Source of the DNA: Oxyruncus cristatus
Lineage: Eukaryota; Chordata; Aves; Passeriformes; Cotingidae
DNA: 64,000 bases
Direction: 5' to 3'
Assembly: GCA_013399855.1 (NCBI GenBank)
Contig: VXAY01002880.1
Coordinates: 62,001 to 126,000 of the forward strand
The first letter of the stretch is position 1; the number at the start of each line of letters is the position of its first letter. This document shows, piece by piece, positions 26,001 through 38,240 of the stretch. The notes under the pieces were generated by a model. The model had not been told where the DNA came from, did no database searches, and worked only from the letters and a program-made list of their open reading frames with translations. Made by a program: the position numbers and the translations under genes.

Positions 26001-28302
26001 TGATGCCAAGCAATAGGACAAGAGGCAACTGACAGAAACTGATGCACAGGAAGTTCCACCTGCACATGAGGAAGAACTTCTTTCCTGTGCAGGTGACTGT
26101 GCACTGGAACAGATTTCCCAGAGAGGCTGTGGAGTCTCCCTCACTGGAGACGCTCAAGAGCTGCCTGAACACAGTCCTGTGCCAGGTGCTCTAGGATGGC
26201 CCTGCTTGAGCAGGGAGGCTGGACCAGTTTCTGTGTTGTGGTGGGAGTTTTGTGGTTTGGTTTTTTTGTGTTTTTTTTTTTGTTTGTGTGTGGGTTTTTT
26301 TTGTTGTTGCTGTTGTTTGTGTTTTTTTGGTTTTTTTATTTTATTTTTTTGGAGCTTGTTCTAGAGCTTCTTGACATTAAGGATTAGGACCAATAACTGA
26401 GCAATCCAGGATTAATTTCAGGGAATTCAGCCAAGAAAAGCAGTTTACAAATAGTTCATGTGATGTCAGTTCAGAAAACATATTTAGTGTCTTGGGGACA
26501 ATCAATCCTATGTACTGACATACAGTTAAAAACATGTTTAAAAAATATTTTAGGTTCATGCTACTGAATTGAGATTATTTCTCAGCTTTGACTTTTGCAT
26601 TCTTCAGTAGTGCACAAGGCACTATAAGTAGAAAATTGTTTAAATACTGATGTGTATTAATCATACACTATATCTTAATCATCACATTTATTTTACTATA
26701 GTTGTATTCCTTTCTTTCAGAGATACTTTTTGACTTTGCTGAAATACAGAGACATGTTGTTTAAACCAGACAGGAGGAGTAATAGCACTGTCTGTGCTCT
26801 CCCTTTTTGTATGTTCCAAAGTCCTTTTCCAGTTGCATCTTTATCACTATTATGTAAATAATGTGTTCTAAGAGATAAGCAGCCAACTTGTGCTACAACA
26901 CTCTCATGTGGTAACGCTCAGATGAGATAAAACTTTGTAATGTTTGTTTTTAAAATATAAGCTGAACAAGAGCATCAGAATATGAGAATGCATCAACATG
27001 AGAATATGAGCTGAACAAGAGCATCTGAAGAGACAAGTTCCCATCCTTAAACCTATGGATGAGTGAGAGACTAATCCAGTGTAAAATGCAGTAGGTACTG
27101 AGTTAAAAACCTATGTATAGGTCATTTGCTACTTCCTATTCTCTGATGACATATGCATGCAGGTTTTGTATCCTAATCACTGGCACAGGTTTTGTCTTCT
27201 AATGAATGGATTAAAAGACTTAAAATATTGGTCTTGGTCTTTCCCAGATGTCATTAAAGAGAAAGGATTAGAGCATGTTACTGTTGATGATTTGGTGGCA
27301 GAAATCACTCCCAAAGGCAGAGGTAAGAAAATGCATACATGGATGTGGTAGTACCTCAATAAACATACCTGCCTCTATTTCATTAATGTTTTGAAAGCAA
27401 CATTATGAACTTGCCTGTGTTGGATTCAAGGAAAAAACGTTAGTAGCCTAATATTAACAACAAACAAAACATGTGAATATGTATTGTGTAACAGTCATTC
27501 AAAATCTGTAATGAGCTGTGTGTGTAGACTACTTTGCAGGTAACATTATTTAGTCATGTCTGTATTCATCTTTATAATTGACTTAATGGTCCCAAGAAAA
27601 GTTGGAGTATGCAGCACAGATGTTTTAAAATTCACGATCCTTTAAGATGGAAGATCTGGACTAACAGCATTAGTGTAATGGGAATGGGAAGAGTAAAGGA
27701 CATAGCATACAGATAGAATAAGAAACAGCATCACTTAAGGAAACTGCAATCTTTATATTGTTTCCTTGGGCTCTCTAATAAACTTTGATGTTAGTGGGAT
27801 AAACATGATTCAGTTTTAAATAAAAATAGGCCTTCAAAATAACTTGCTGGAAGCCTTTACTCTGAGGTCATGACTGAGATTTTTGGTCTTAAATTTGTGA
27901 AGAAAAAAGGTAGGATAATCACACTTGTTGTGGTGATTATATCCTGGTTACTGTTCAATAATCCTTTCCCTCAAACTTTCCTATTTTCTGGACTATGACT
28001 AGGCAAAAAAAACTACAACAGTGTTCTCAATAGACCTCAGTTTTAACCTATTTTTAATGGGAAAAATGTAGATGTGCTATATGAAAATCAAGTAGTTTCA
28101 GTTACTCAATGTATTAACAGAACGTGAGAACAAACAAAGGATTGACGTTGCTGTTGTGAAAGTTTGGTATGGGCATATGTTTTGTTTTGTCTTTTTGACT
28201 TTTTGCCTTCTTGTTTGTGTTTCAGCCTTGGTACCAGACAGTGTAAAGAAAGAACTCTTGCAAAGAATAAGAACCTTCCTTGCTCAGCATGCCAGTCTTT
28301 AA
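22958..28302 (+). CDS. ENY2: ENY2 (transcription and mRNA export factor, Sus1 homologue), complete
   Basis: Four coding exons, 22958-23025, 24724-24794, 27248-27322 and 28226-28302, join in phase to 291 nt (96 aa plus stop). All borders are GT/AG. The protein opens [20 protein letters not shown], contains [20 protein letters not shown] and [18 protein letters not shown], and ends [10 protein letters not shown], nearly identical to human ENY2. Human ENY2 also has a form with five extra N-terminal residues. Here no ATG lies upstream in frame in this exon, so 22958 (A at -3) is the start. ENY2 is an all-helical small protein shared by the SAGA deubiquitinase module (with ATXN7L3 and USP22) and TREX-2 (on GANP), linking transcription and mRNA export in the nucleus. 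It is divergent from NUDCD1. Confidence 0.97.
24724..24794 (+). CDS. ENY2: ENY2 coding exon 2
   Basis: This 71-nt exon encodes [20 protein letters not shown] through HCK, with a TTAACAG acceptor and a GTAACT donor. It ends one base into a codon. Confidence 0.95.
25541..25620 (+). other. Candidate alternative terminal exon of ENY2
   Basis: A good acceptor (U-rich tract ending TTTTCATAG) precedes 25541. Spliced from the phase-1 donor of ENY2 exon 2 (24794), it reads [20 protein letters not shown] then GDDPSQ and stops at 25618-25620. The product would keep the first 46 ENY2 residues and replace the rest. A GTAAGT donor at 25756 could instead make a 215-nt cassette exon with an early stop. There is no transcript evidence, and an open frame of 26 codons can occur by chance. 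Confidence 0.3.
25790..26240 (+). mobile_element. CR1 LINE 3' fragment
   Basis: CR1 landmarks appear in order: 'catggagctcctggagcagg', 'catgaggaaaggctgagtga', 'gttccacctgcacatgagga', 'gagaggctgtggagtctccc'. It runs into a T/G-rich tract instead of an octamer tail. It lies in ENY2 intron 2. Confidence 0.92.
26255..26355 (+). repeat. T/G-rich low-complexity tract (GTTT-like)
   Basis: About 100 bp of almost only T and G directly follows the CR1 3' end. The poly-Phe and poly-Val ORFs across it are artefacts. Confidence 0.9.
27248..27322 (+). CDS. ENY2: ENY2 coding exon 3
   Basis: This 75-nt exon encodes (D)[20 protein letters not shown] and PKGR, with a TTCCCAG acceptor and a GTAAGA donor. The split codon gives Asp where human has Glu. 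Confidence 0.95.
28226..28302 (+). CDS. ENY2: ENY2 coding exon 4 (terminal)
   Basis: It encodes [20 protein letters not shown] and QHASL, with TAA at 28300-28302. The acceptor is GTTTCAG. The 3' UTR continues to the polyadenylation signal at 28470. Confidence 0.96.
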
Positions 28303-28469
28303 CTTTGACATTCATCTGGGTTACAGTGTTTCTGTTTCTGTATTGCGTCAGTCAAGTCAGGATTGGAATGCAGTTTACATACTTAAGGATGGAAAATCAT
28401 TAATTTTTTTTGTATGACAAATTGAAATTTCTTTGCACTGCATTGATTTCTTAAACTTGGTGTTATTTT

Positions 28470-28475
28470 AATAAA
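28470..28475 (+). promoter_or_regulatory. ENY2 polyadenylation signal AATAAA
   Basis: The first canonical AATAAA after the ENY2 stop codon, 168 nt downstream. It implies a short 3' UTR. Confidence 0.8.
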
Positions 28476-29095
28476 AAAATGGTGTGGACTCCTGGTTCAA
28501 AGGCTTTTCTCTCTGTCAGTGCACTCTAATATGGTGTTACCTGTTCCAGTTTTTAACAATCAGTAATTTTATACATTTGTGAAACTTTGCTCAGATTTTC
28601 AAAAAAGAAGCACAGTTAACAAGTATGGTGACCAGAAATGTGGAAGGGGGTAAAAATTGTGGGAAAAGGAATATGACATACTACTGAGCATATCCTTTCT
28701 GATGAAGTTAAGACTACATGAAAGTGTTGGTGGTGTGCCTCTTGGTAACATTTTTCTAGAGAAGTTGTTTGAAGGCTCTGACTTGTGTTACAAATATTTA
28801 TTCAGCAATTCATAAGAGGTTGAATTCTTAAAAAGGCAGTTTTATCTTGCATCAATAATTCTTTTCACATTTACTTTAATTAAAGAGTCACTATTCTAAT
28901 CCACAACAACTACAATCTTCTAGCCTTGCCCATATTACTGGTAGTTTTTATTTATTGGATCTTTGGGGCCTTCTGAAATTGAAGTATAGTTCAATAATTT
29001 GCCAACATTTGTTTCTTGACATGATGCATTTTAAATTCTTGTACCCAGAACTGTAACATCAGCCAGATCTATAAATATCTGCAAAAGTAAAGCTG

Positions 29096-29248
29096 ATGGA
29101 TAGAGAGGGTCAGGAAAGGGACTTTGAAGTGAGAACATTTAATATTTTCCAGCTTCGATTTGAGGTGTTTGACTATGAAGTAGAGGAGAAGTATAAGCAG
29201 AAACTGAATGAGGAATTGGATACTGTTGTGTCTCGGTGGCTACTGTAA
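29096..29248 (+). other. Unexplained 50-codon protein-like ORF or terminal exon
   Basis: The frame from ATG 29096 begins MDREGQERDFEVRTFNIFQL and continues RFEVFDYEVEEKYKQKLNEE and LDTVVSRWLL before TAA at 29246-29248. The composition is charged and protein-like. An AG at 29151-29152 after 'aatattttcc' could be an acceptor for an exon starting 29153. I do not recognise the protein. It could be a retrocopy fragment, an exon of an unannotated transcript, or chance. Confidence 0.2.
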
Positions 29249-29319
29249 AAAATTAATTGACTCAAATATTCATGCTCCTTACTAGAAGAATGCTCTAAAA
29301 ACTGCCATTTAGAAAGTCA

Positions 29320-29600
29320 TTCCTGTGGCAGTGGGCTGTGCCCGTCCCGTCACTGCTGTGAGTCTCAGTCGAGGAGCCGCTCGGGGGCACCCGCGCCCCA
29401 CTCAGGGGGAGGGCAGTGGCCTCCGCTCTCCAGTCCCTCCCGGTCCCGCGGCTTTCCGAGAGAACGATGACTGCTGTGTACAGAGCCAAGTGAGCTGAGC
29501 CGAGAGCCTCATCTGCACTGGGCTGGAGCGACACAGCAGTGGCAGGATGTCTGTGCCAGGCTGAGAGTGCTCCAGAGTCTGCTCAAACTGGAGAACAGCT
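29320..29600. other. Small GC/CpG-rich patch downstream of ENY2
   Basis: Local CpG enrichment at about 29335-29470 in AT-rich surroundings. The ORFs here (79-93 codons on the minus strand) have no family resemblance. It may be a repeat remnant or a cryptic promoter. Confidence 0.3.
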
Positions 29601-29948
29601 GGGAGGGGAGAGTCTGGCAATAGCCAAAGGTGAAATTTGGCACCAGACAGGAGTCTGTATAACCAGGGCAATATTAACATCAATGGAACAGGATGTAACT
29701 GGTCATGAACACCTTTTGTCTGCTCAAAACTGTACTATCACAGGAGCCAGGGTTAGCTATCTGCTGGAGATACTCCTCCTGACAACCTAGGCTGGTTGTT
29801 TTAAATCTATCTTCACGTCAGTTTGAGCATATTTGCTGTATGTCACTGTCTCTGTGCTGATAAATAATGGTGGGTGTCAGATATAAGGAAGTTCTTCCAC
29901 TTAGAGGTCCAAACTGTTTTTGAAAAAGTTTTTTTGCATTCAGTTATG

Positions 29949-30517
29949 TGTCATGGATTAACCCGAGCTGGCAAGTTGGCCCCACACAGCTGCTCGCTCA
30001 CTCCCTCCTCGTTGGGGTGGGGCACAGAATCAGAAGGGTGAGAAAACTCATGGATTGAGATAAAGACAATTAAACAGGTAAGGCAAAAGCCATACACACA
30101 AAGCAAAACAAGGAATTCATTCACAACTTCCCGTTGGCAGTCAGGTGTTCAGCCATCTCTGACAGTGTGGGGCTAAGTTACTTTGGAAGACAAATGCCAT
30201 CACTCCAAACATCGCCCCCTTCCTTCTTCCCCCAGCTTAATGAGTTGAGCTTGTCATCGTTTGATCTGGGATGTCCCTGTGGGCAGTTGGGGTCAGCTGT
30301 CTCAGTTGTGTCCCCTCCCAGCTCCTTGTGCACCTCCAGCCCCCTTGCTGGTTGGGTGGGGTGAGAAGGAGAAGAGGCCTTGGCTTTGTGTAAGCTCTGC
30401 ACAGGCATAACAAAAACTACGCTATATTAATACTGTTTTCAGCACAAATCCAAAACACAGCCCCATGATAGCTACTATGAAAAAAAAATTAACTCTATCC
30501 CAGCCAAAACCAGCACA
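29949..30517 (-). mobile_element. Solo LTR of the same family as the one at 8785, opposite orientation, 569 bp
   Basis: Read on the minus strand it starts TGTGCTGGTTTTGGCTGGGA and ends CCATGACA, so the outline and length match the 8785 copy. The flanks gttatg (29943-29948) and gtatgt (30518-30523) are only partly alike, so the target-site duplication is decayed or my ends are off by a base. There is no internal retroviral sequence. Confidence 0.82.
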
Positions 30518-33500
30518 GTATGTTAATTCAGTGTTTGACTGCAACTTCATTTGCTACAAGTATGTTCTGTCTGAATTGCATATATGTAAATTTATTCTGA
30601 GTTCTTCATTCTATACTTGATTTACCCAATGCTAGTAATTGATGGAGTACAGAATGTTTCTTCACATGATCTAGCGGAATACATGCTAGCTGAGTGTGTT
30701 TTATATATGTCAAAGCTGTAAAATACCATCTGTATTCTTACTCTTGTTCTTAGAGATCTTTGCTGATGTAATGTATTGCATACGATTTTAAAAGTCTTTG
30801 CCTGATGAATGGCTGCAGCGTGTCATGGACACACAGTAACTTGCTCCAAAGTTTCCACTTGATTTCCTTCACTGGGGTGGGAGAGGGTGAGATTTAAGGT
30901 ATTCATACAGTGAACTGTGGAAGGCTTGTTGTCTGATTAGTAAACATTTGAGATTTCACCTGGAACATGACAGTTGAAGTGCAATTGCTGTAAGTGGAGT
31001 GTAGTTCTCCTCTGCAGCCAGCTCATACTTGGCACAGAATAAAAACTGAACACTGTATAAATTTTCAGAAAATTGTGCTGACCAATCCGAAGTTAAAGGC
31101 TTGACAAATAGCTCTTTTACTGGCTTCCAAAAATAAGCTGTAAAGTTCTGCCCAGAGCAGCTTTAAATGAAAAAGCATTCAGAGACCCAGAAGGAAGGGG
31201 AGACGGTGACTGCCTCTCAGAGATACAGCAGTGGCTCCTGTTTCAGGGTAACACTGGCTGCTCTTTCTGGTGCAAGTAGACCAACACCATGTGTTCCCCA
31301 TAACTTCTGTTAATCACACCAGTGCAGGCTCCATTCAGTAGCTAGGCAAAAAACATGTTGGACAACATGTGCAGACCCAAATTACACTGGACTGTGCTGG
31401 TCAGAGGTATCTTGATGCATCTTTTAAGAATGAAGTTAGATTGGGAGTGATATCAGCAATGGGAGATGGTTTCTTTTTAACTGCAGGTTTATTCCCAGAT
31501 GCACAGTGTGGCTTGTTCTGCAGACTGTTCTCTGCAGAGCCTCAGTTTCTACTTATTTGGTTGAGTATTGAAAACAGTAACATTCAGGAGTCAGTCAGAA
31601 CATTGCCCCCTGAGGTTTGGGTTTTTTTCGCACATTGAAAAGTAAGATTATCTGTGTTGTTAAAGATTCCATACCTGTAGCATATACAGACAGATAGATG
31701 CATTAACTGATTTTATTCAAAATTTCAGCATTTTCAGTGTCGTTAAATACATTGATTCCTTACAGGGGCAGACAGCACACAGAACTAGATAGCCAAGAAC
31801 TCAGGACTGATATGAATTACCTTCGGCTGTGGGCATATACTTCTTTTAGCTGGCAGCCCAGTATATATACACTCTAGTAGCTGATTTAGCTCAGTCTTTC
31901 TGTAGACAAGACTGCAAAAAAATAAAACCAGTTTGTAAATAGACCATGAAATAATGTGTTGGATAATAGCTAGAGTAAATTGGTATAGCTCTGGATGCAC
32001 ATTAATCCAAATTCTATGTGACAGTGAATTGAATAGTTCTATTGCTGTCAATGAAAGGCCAATAGAAAAAAGTTAGCTTAGCCTCTCCCTTGGTTAGACC
32101 CTGAGGGGTATGAAATGCATGATGAACTGAAATTGGTTAGATTCTAATTTGTTTGATAATTATTTTCCCATGAGTACTTCATATTGACATAGTCCAGTCA
32201 AAAAACGTTATAAACCAGTGACATCACCAAGAAATTCTGCTGGCATGTCAAAATTACCCTCATATCTTAGATAGATCATTGTGATTTTGCCATCACAGGT
32301 TTTCCAGTTGTTTTTTTGGGGGGTTATTTCTCTCCTTTTTCCCCCCATTGTTCTTCATTCTTGTTTACTGCTGTAATGTTTCAGTATGGACCTTTACCAC
32401 TGGGAGAACAAGTACATCTGAAATCTGTTCAAATCCAGTAAGAGTCCATTAGCGCCATTACAAAATATTTGCTGCTTTTCACTTCTCGTTGGAGGGTCCT
32501 TTGGGGTGACAGCTCCGTACTGCCTTGCCCATGTCCTCATCTTATGGAATATGTTTAATTGTAGTGGCACCTTGAGAGTTTGGCTTTAACTTCCTTAGTG
32601 ATTGAGTTTTCATTGGAGCAATCAAAATATCTAGTGCTTCTATCTGCTGCATTTCTTTGGCTTTATTTAAATTTCCAAGTATCTGCAATTGAAATCAGAA
32701 TTGTGTTCTACTTGGCCTGTTTTTTCTCAGCTATTCAGTTTCTAAAAGAAACAGCTGCGGCTGCAGAGCCAAATGTGTAATGACTGGAGCTCAAAATGAG
32801 GAAAAATAAATTCCTTTCCTCATAAATAATTTATACTTCACCACTTTAGTGTAATAAAGAGGTTCATCAGCATTCTGCTTGGAATGACAAAAGGCCTAAT
32901 CTCACTTCAGAGTATTTCACATTTACCATGGTCCTTTCCACCTGAATAGTACTATTCTTAAAAATGTTCTTTTTGCTTACCTTATAACTAGTGAAGTGAT
33001 TTAGTAGCAGATCATAAAAAACTTCTCTCTAAGAAATCCTTGCTGATTTCTGTTTGTTGGAGTCACCAGGAAAGGGGTATCCGTCCTTTCAATCATTGAT
33101 CCTGAGGTAAGGTATAAAGTTGCTGCTGATAAAATCTGCATCTGGCAGCCTGTGGGTGAATCACTGACAAGGGCAGAGCAACCTGGCCTCTTCTGCTGGC
33201 TGGCTCTGATCCACTGCCTGTGTGCAAAGTCAGTGTGGTGTTGGGCTTTTGCATCTAGTGCACAGGGCAAAAGCAACACAGTTCTCTGGAAAGCAATGAC
33301 ACTGGAAATCATACTGAAAAAATAATTTGCTTTTCTGGGATCTTTGAATACAAATGAGCAGAGATAACACTGATCTTAGCTTTGCATGCTGCATTGGTGA
33401 GTCTGACACTCATAACTGTATAACTCACAATTTTGAAAGGAAGAAGGAAAAAAAGGAATACTGAAAGAGAAAAGGAAGTTATTGAGGGCTAGCACTGCTA

Positions 33501-34320
33501 GCTAAGCTTTAAAAATCTCCCAGTGTTACTCTATTGAAAAGAAAGCTGATAAAAAATATGGTTGTGCTGTGTCATAATCTCCTCAGGGAGAAAAAAGGAA
33601 ACAAAGGGCACTTGAACAGAGAATGGCATAAAGAGTAGATGGAAATAGAAGTCAGACAAATTCAAATTTAAAAGTACAGCTGCTTAATCGCCAGAACAAA
33701 CCATGAAGAAATATGGTGGATCCTTCATTTTTCAGTGCTTTCCTGAGTACAACATGTCTTTATGGAAGAACTGCTTTAGTTCAGATATAATCAAACTTTC
33801 TGGAAAATATAGCACTCGCCTAAGCATGTTCCCTTGAGCTGGCAGGAGTTGCTCAGTTTCTTCCAGCAGAGAAAGGAAAACCAGAATACTTTCCATAAGG
33901 AGAAATGTTGCTTTAGTTGAACACAAGCAGAAGTTGTTTGCCCCAGTACCGGTGTAGCTGGGTGGAATGCAATGCCCTCAGAAGCTACGATGAAAGAGAC
34001 AGTAACAGTTAAGCATTACAAAATCTTGTTTCATAACTTGGATTGGAAAATGCTCCTCCCTAGCTAATGCTTGTTAACTTTTTCATGCACATTTAATTCT
34101 GAGATAAGATTCCACCCAAATCCTGGATCAATTAGCTAATATTTGAGTTGTTCAGATTACATTTCAAAATGCCTGTTGACATATATTTTGCAGGAGGTGT
34201 TTCATCAAATAGTCAATGGACAGAAAAGGACTGTTCTTCCTTTGTTGAATAAAGATCAGAAAGTGTGATCTAAGCCCCGTTTCTGCTACTGACTGCTGTA
34301 ATGATAAAGATAACTTAAAA

Positions 34321-34679
34321 TGCTTCTTCACCGTCCTAAGTGCGGCGGACAAAAAGACGCTCACTCAGGAAATTGGCAGGCACAAACCTTTATTAACAAC
34401 AACCATCTATCTTTTATAGTCTTTTCTTCCGTCCACGCACATCTGAGTTATTCTTCATTGCCCATGTGCCTCTGTCCACGCGTCTCAGCTCATCTTCTAA
34501 TAGGTGCTCAGTGTCTGGTCAGTGTCCTTTCATGTGCGGGCACATCTCAAAACAACACCTGGTATTTACAGCAACGTTTCCTCCTTTTCAGCTTTCTCAT
34601 TCTAAATGTTTACATTTTTTTACAACTTCACAACTCCAACTCAAGGTCTAAGCTGCTCGCGGCCCAGCCATTTCCCACA
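34321..34679 (-). mobile_element. Probable LTR of a second ERV type, 359 bp
   Basis: On the minus strand it runs from TGTGGGAAATGGCTGGGCCG to GAAGAAGCA. An AATAAAGG polyadenylation signal lies about 60 nt before the 3' border, followed by 'ggcggacaaaaagacgctc' in reverse, a plausible U3-R-U5 layout. Flanking bases do not form a clear target duplication. Confidence 0.55.
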
Positions 34680-36924
34680 CATAAGGTGAACAGAAAAACT
34701 TGATAATGAGGGAGAAAATCTATTTCTCTCCCTTCATCATACCTCTTCTTTGATTGCTGTCTCCCCTAGACTGTATATACGTGAAGTTACAGAGCTATAT
34801 TCAAAATGAGTTTCTGTTTTTTTCACCCATCAAAACTGGGATCTAGATTTCCCAATCCAAATTTTACTGAGATGATAAAGTTTGTTTGAGGCTGGCGTTG
34901 ATTTTAGTCAGATTTTGGGAGCTCAACACTTCCAATGGCCACTTGGTCTTGATACATAGGTATATGTATAAAAACCCAAGTTTTGAAGTTTTGGGGCTAT
35001 AATACAGGTCTTTTTTGCTGAATTGATTTGTTTTAAAATGGGAAAAGGGAGATTTTTTTTTTCTGCTGAGTTCTTTTCCCAACTTTAGAATAATTATTCT
35101 TCAAATTAGACAATTAGATCTGGCAAATGGAATGAATTAAAAAAACTCATGTTTTACCAATAAGTAGAAATTCTTCTAACAAATGCTGAGGTATGAAGAA
35201 ACAAAGAACAGTTTCATTATTCTCTCCCCTCAAAAAACAAACATACAAAACAACAACAAAAAAAATTAGGAAGAAAATCTTTTGCCTTCCTAAATGCATT
35301 TGCCAGCAAAACTTCATGACCTTACCCTTCCATGCTATGCACTTTCTATTTCCCTAAATGCAAATCATATACATGAAGGCATGAACACACAAGCATATCC
35401 ATGTAGATAACTATTTTTATAAAGCAACATGCTAGATGCTCAAGTATTTAGAGGATTTGAATTCAAATGTTAACACAATGCCTAAGATGCAGCTTCTAAT
35501 AATTCGAACTCCTATTTAGTAATGAGGTGATAAATTAGCTGCATAAAAAAGAGGTCCCATTATCCTCTCCATAATTTGTAGTTGAGAAATATGAGGAATA
35601 GTGCAGGGACAGGGAAGACTGGGTTCTGGCACATATTCCCAGCATTCTGTATATTAACTCACAAACATTAAATACAGAAATACCCTAGGAAGGAGAAGCC
35701 AATGCTGTCAACAGAGAGAAGAACCCAAATAATCTCCCCAGGAAATTTCTAAGCATCAGGTTAAAATCACACAGTCTTCATCACCTCTAAGGTCTTTACA
35801 GCACGGAACAAACCAACCAGCCTGTTTCAACCTGAGGTGGGTATTCTTCTAGGCTGACTGGGAGTTCTGCCCCACAAAAGGTCCTGTCAGCTGTCTGGGC
35901 TCCAGTGTGAAGGTCAGTGTCTCGCAGAGAGATGCTTAAAGGAAGCAGAATGCTGAATCATTCTCAGGGAAGGAGCAAAATTGCCCACTCCAGCAGAAGA
36001 CCAAACCTGTACAGTCTCCTCTGAGCTCAGAGAGATCTAGGCAGCCGCTGCTGCTCTTCGGGCTCCCTTGGCCACTGCTTCCAAAAAAGCTACTTGGCGT
36101 GTGTTCCTTTTCAGTTTTATATATTATATGCTTGGTAACAGTCAGTTGGTTGAATTTTCCTACAAAGGCCTCTCACCAAGATCACTGGTCTGGAAATTTC
36201 CCCTAAAAGGCACATCAAGCCTTAGTGGGAATAAGGGAAGGAATTTAAGGCATGCTGGCAGAGGCAGCAGAGAGTAGAGCTTCAGCCAAGAAGACCTTTA
36301 GAGAGAAAAGAGGCTTTCATGAATATTTGACTACTTACTTGGGAAGGGGGTCATATTTTCTACAGGCTAGGATACGTACTTGCCTAGACTTAGGCAAACC
36401 CTTTGGACAGTGCCTAGATATTACCCAAAGTAGGCATTCAGAAATACTAAAAAGGAATGGAAAATGTATCTAACAATAGAACTGCCTCTTCTCATCTAGA
36501 GTTTCAAGACAAAATTTCAAAGAGCAGAATATGAATTTGCAGCAGCAGTATAGAAAACTACTTCTGAATTTTATAGTAAGAACCTGTAATTTTTCTGTGG
36601 TTAGAACAACGGAAACTCTGCTTTGACCACAATCAAACACTTGTTGAAGGTAAAATTTCTTTTGCAAATGTAAAACTCAAGTTACTACACAATTCAACAG
36701 GACTGTAATTGAGGAAAGGTACCCTTAGTTAAAAAACTATTTGTAGCTTTAATAAAAGACTTAACAGCGAGAGCACACAAGTAAATGAAGTGCATATCCC
36801 GTAGGAGGGAGAATTCCTATTGAAAGAGAATGTATCTCTTTTACAGACAAAATGAGGTTATTAAATAGAAACATGAATGTATCAGGCTGATGAAATAATC
36901 AGCCTTTGAAATGATGGAAATTGC

Positions 36925-37010
36925 TTTATATATATAAAGCAATATATAAAATATTGCAATATATTGCAATAAAGCAATATATAAAATATATATATAAAGC
37001 AAGATATAAA
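36925..37010. repeat. AT-rich repeat of 'ataaagcaatatata' units
   Basis: At least three imperfect copies of 'ataaagcaatatataaaat' with inverted 'attgcaatat' elements between them. The region can fold back on itself and is likely unstable. Confidence 0.8.
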
Positions 37011-37769
37011 AGAAGTGACACTAACAAACTTGCAAATTGTCAGATAATGTGATTTAATATGTTTAAGCCTTAATATCTGTAAAAGAAAAGCATTAATTTA
37101 AAAAATTAGTTCCCTTAAAAGCTTGATTAGTTTACTGTAGCAGAAGTGCATCTGATGTGGCAATAAAATATGTAAGATTTCAGAAGATCTCTTTAGCAAA
37201 ATTAACTGCTCCAAAGGAATCCAAGTTTAAAACTTCAGAGCTGAGGGTTAATGAAATTTTTAAACAAAGAAATATTTATTCCTGTGAACATTTCTTTTAT
37301 AAATTATGTCTATATTATTACTAATTTTGAAATCGCATAATTACATTTTTAAGAAGAAAGTTATTTTTCATTAGTGGGCTGCCAGTTTCCAGGATTTTTT
37401 CATTAATGCAACAGCCACACATAGGTCTGTTGTGCACTTTGGAGGATGGTGTGGGTGAACCATTCTGGCAGTTTTTATATTAAGTGTGGGTGTTTATATG
37501 CATATGTTAAAATGCTTCCTTCTCACTGTGGCATATTCCCTTTTGAGTATACAGATGGTAATGACACCACCTGAATGTGTTCTCAAAAGAAATGGAACTG
37601 GGATCTTCATAACCTGACCTTTCCCAGTGTGTCATTCTAGCAGTTTTGTTTTTCTGTGTGAATGCAGATAAAGATTATTTTCCAGTTTCAGCTTTAGAGA
37701 GAAAGCTATATTGAGACATGTAACTCTGCTACACAAACGCTTTTGAAACAGTCTTAAAACCAGTTTCTC

Positions 37770-38240
37770 CTATCGAACGCAGGTTCTGCAGGCCTAAGGG
37801 TGTCAATCCCACACGAGTAACACGGTAGCAGTGCTTGAGTTTGGCCACAACTGTGCCCTGACTCGCTAGGGACTCTATTGATCTTCGACCTCGCTACTGG
37901 TATCTTGGACCAGCACACTGACTCCTGGTTCGTCCTCAGATCTGCTCATCACCAGAATCCTGCCCTGCAGTCGGGACTCTGAGCTGCCCCCAGACCGCCC
38001 TGCTCCCGTCCTGGCTGACGAGGTCTTTGCCCCACGGCCAGCCGTATGATGCTTGGCTCCTTGTCCCTTTGGGGCCTGTTTCCTGATGAAGGGTTGGGGA
38101 AATGCAGTCAGTGTCTGTCAGGACATGGGACTGTATGACACCAGTGCCTTCTCACAGGAGCCATCCCCGTATCATCCACCTCCTCACTGCCAGAACCCAC
38201 GGTGCAGAGAACAGCAGCAGGCTGGCGGACTGTACTAGCA
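37770..38240. other. Moderately GC-rich segment upstream of the EBAG9 CpG island
   Basis: It contains stretches such as 'ctgactcgctagggactcta' and 'cagtcgggactctgagctgc' that look like an old interspersed repeat, though I cannot name it. There is no gene signal. Confidence 0.3.
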
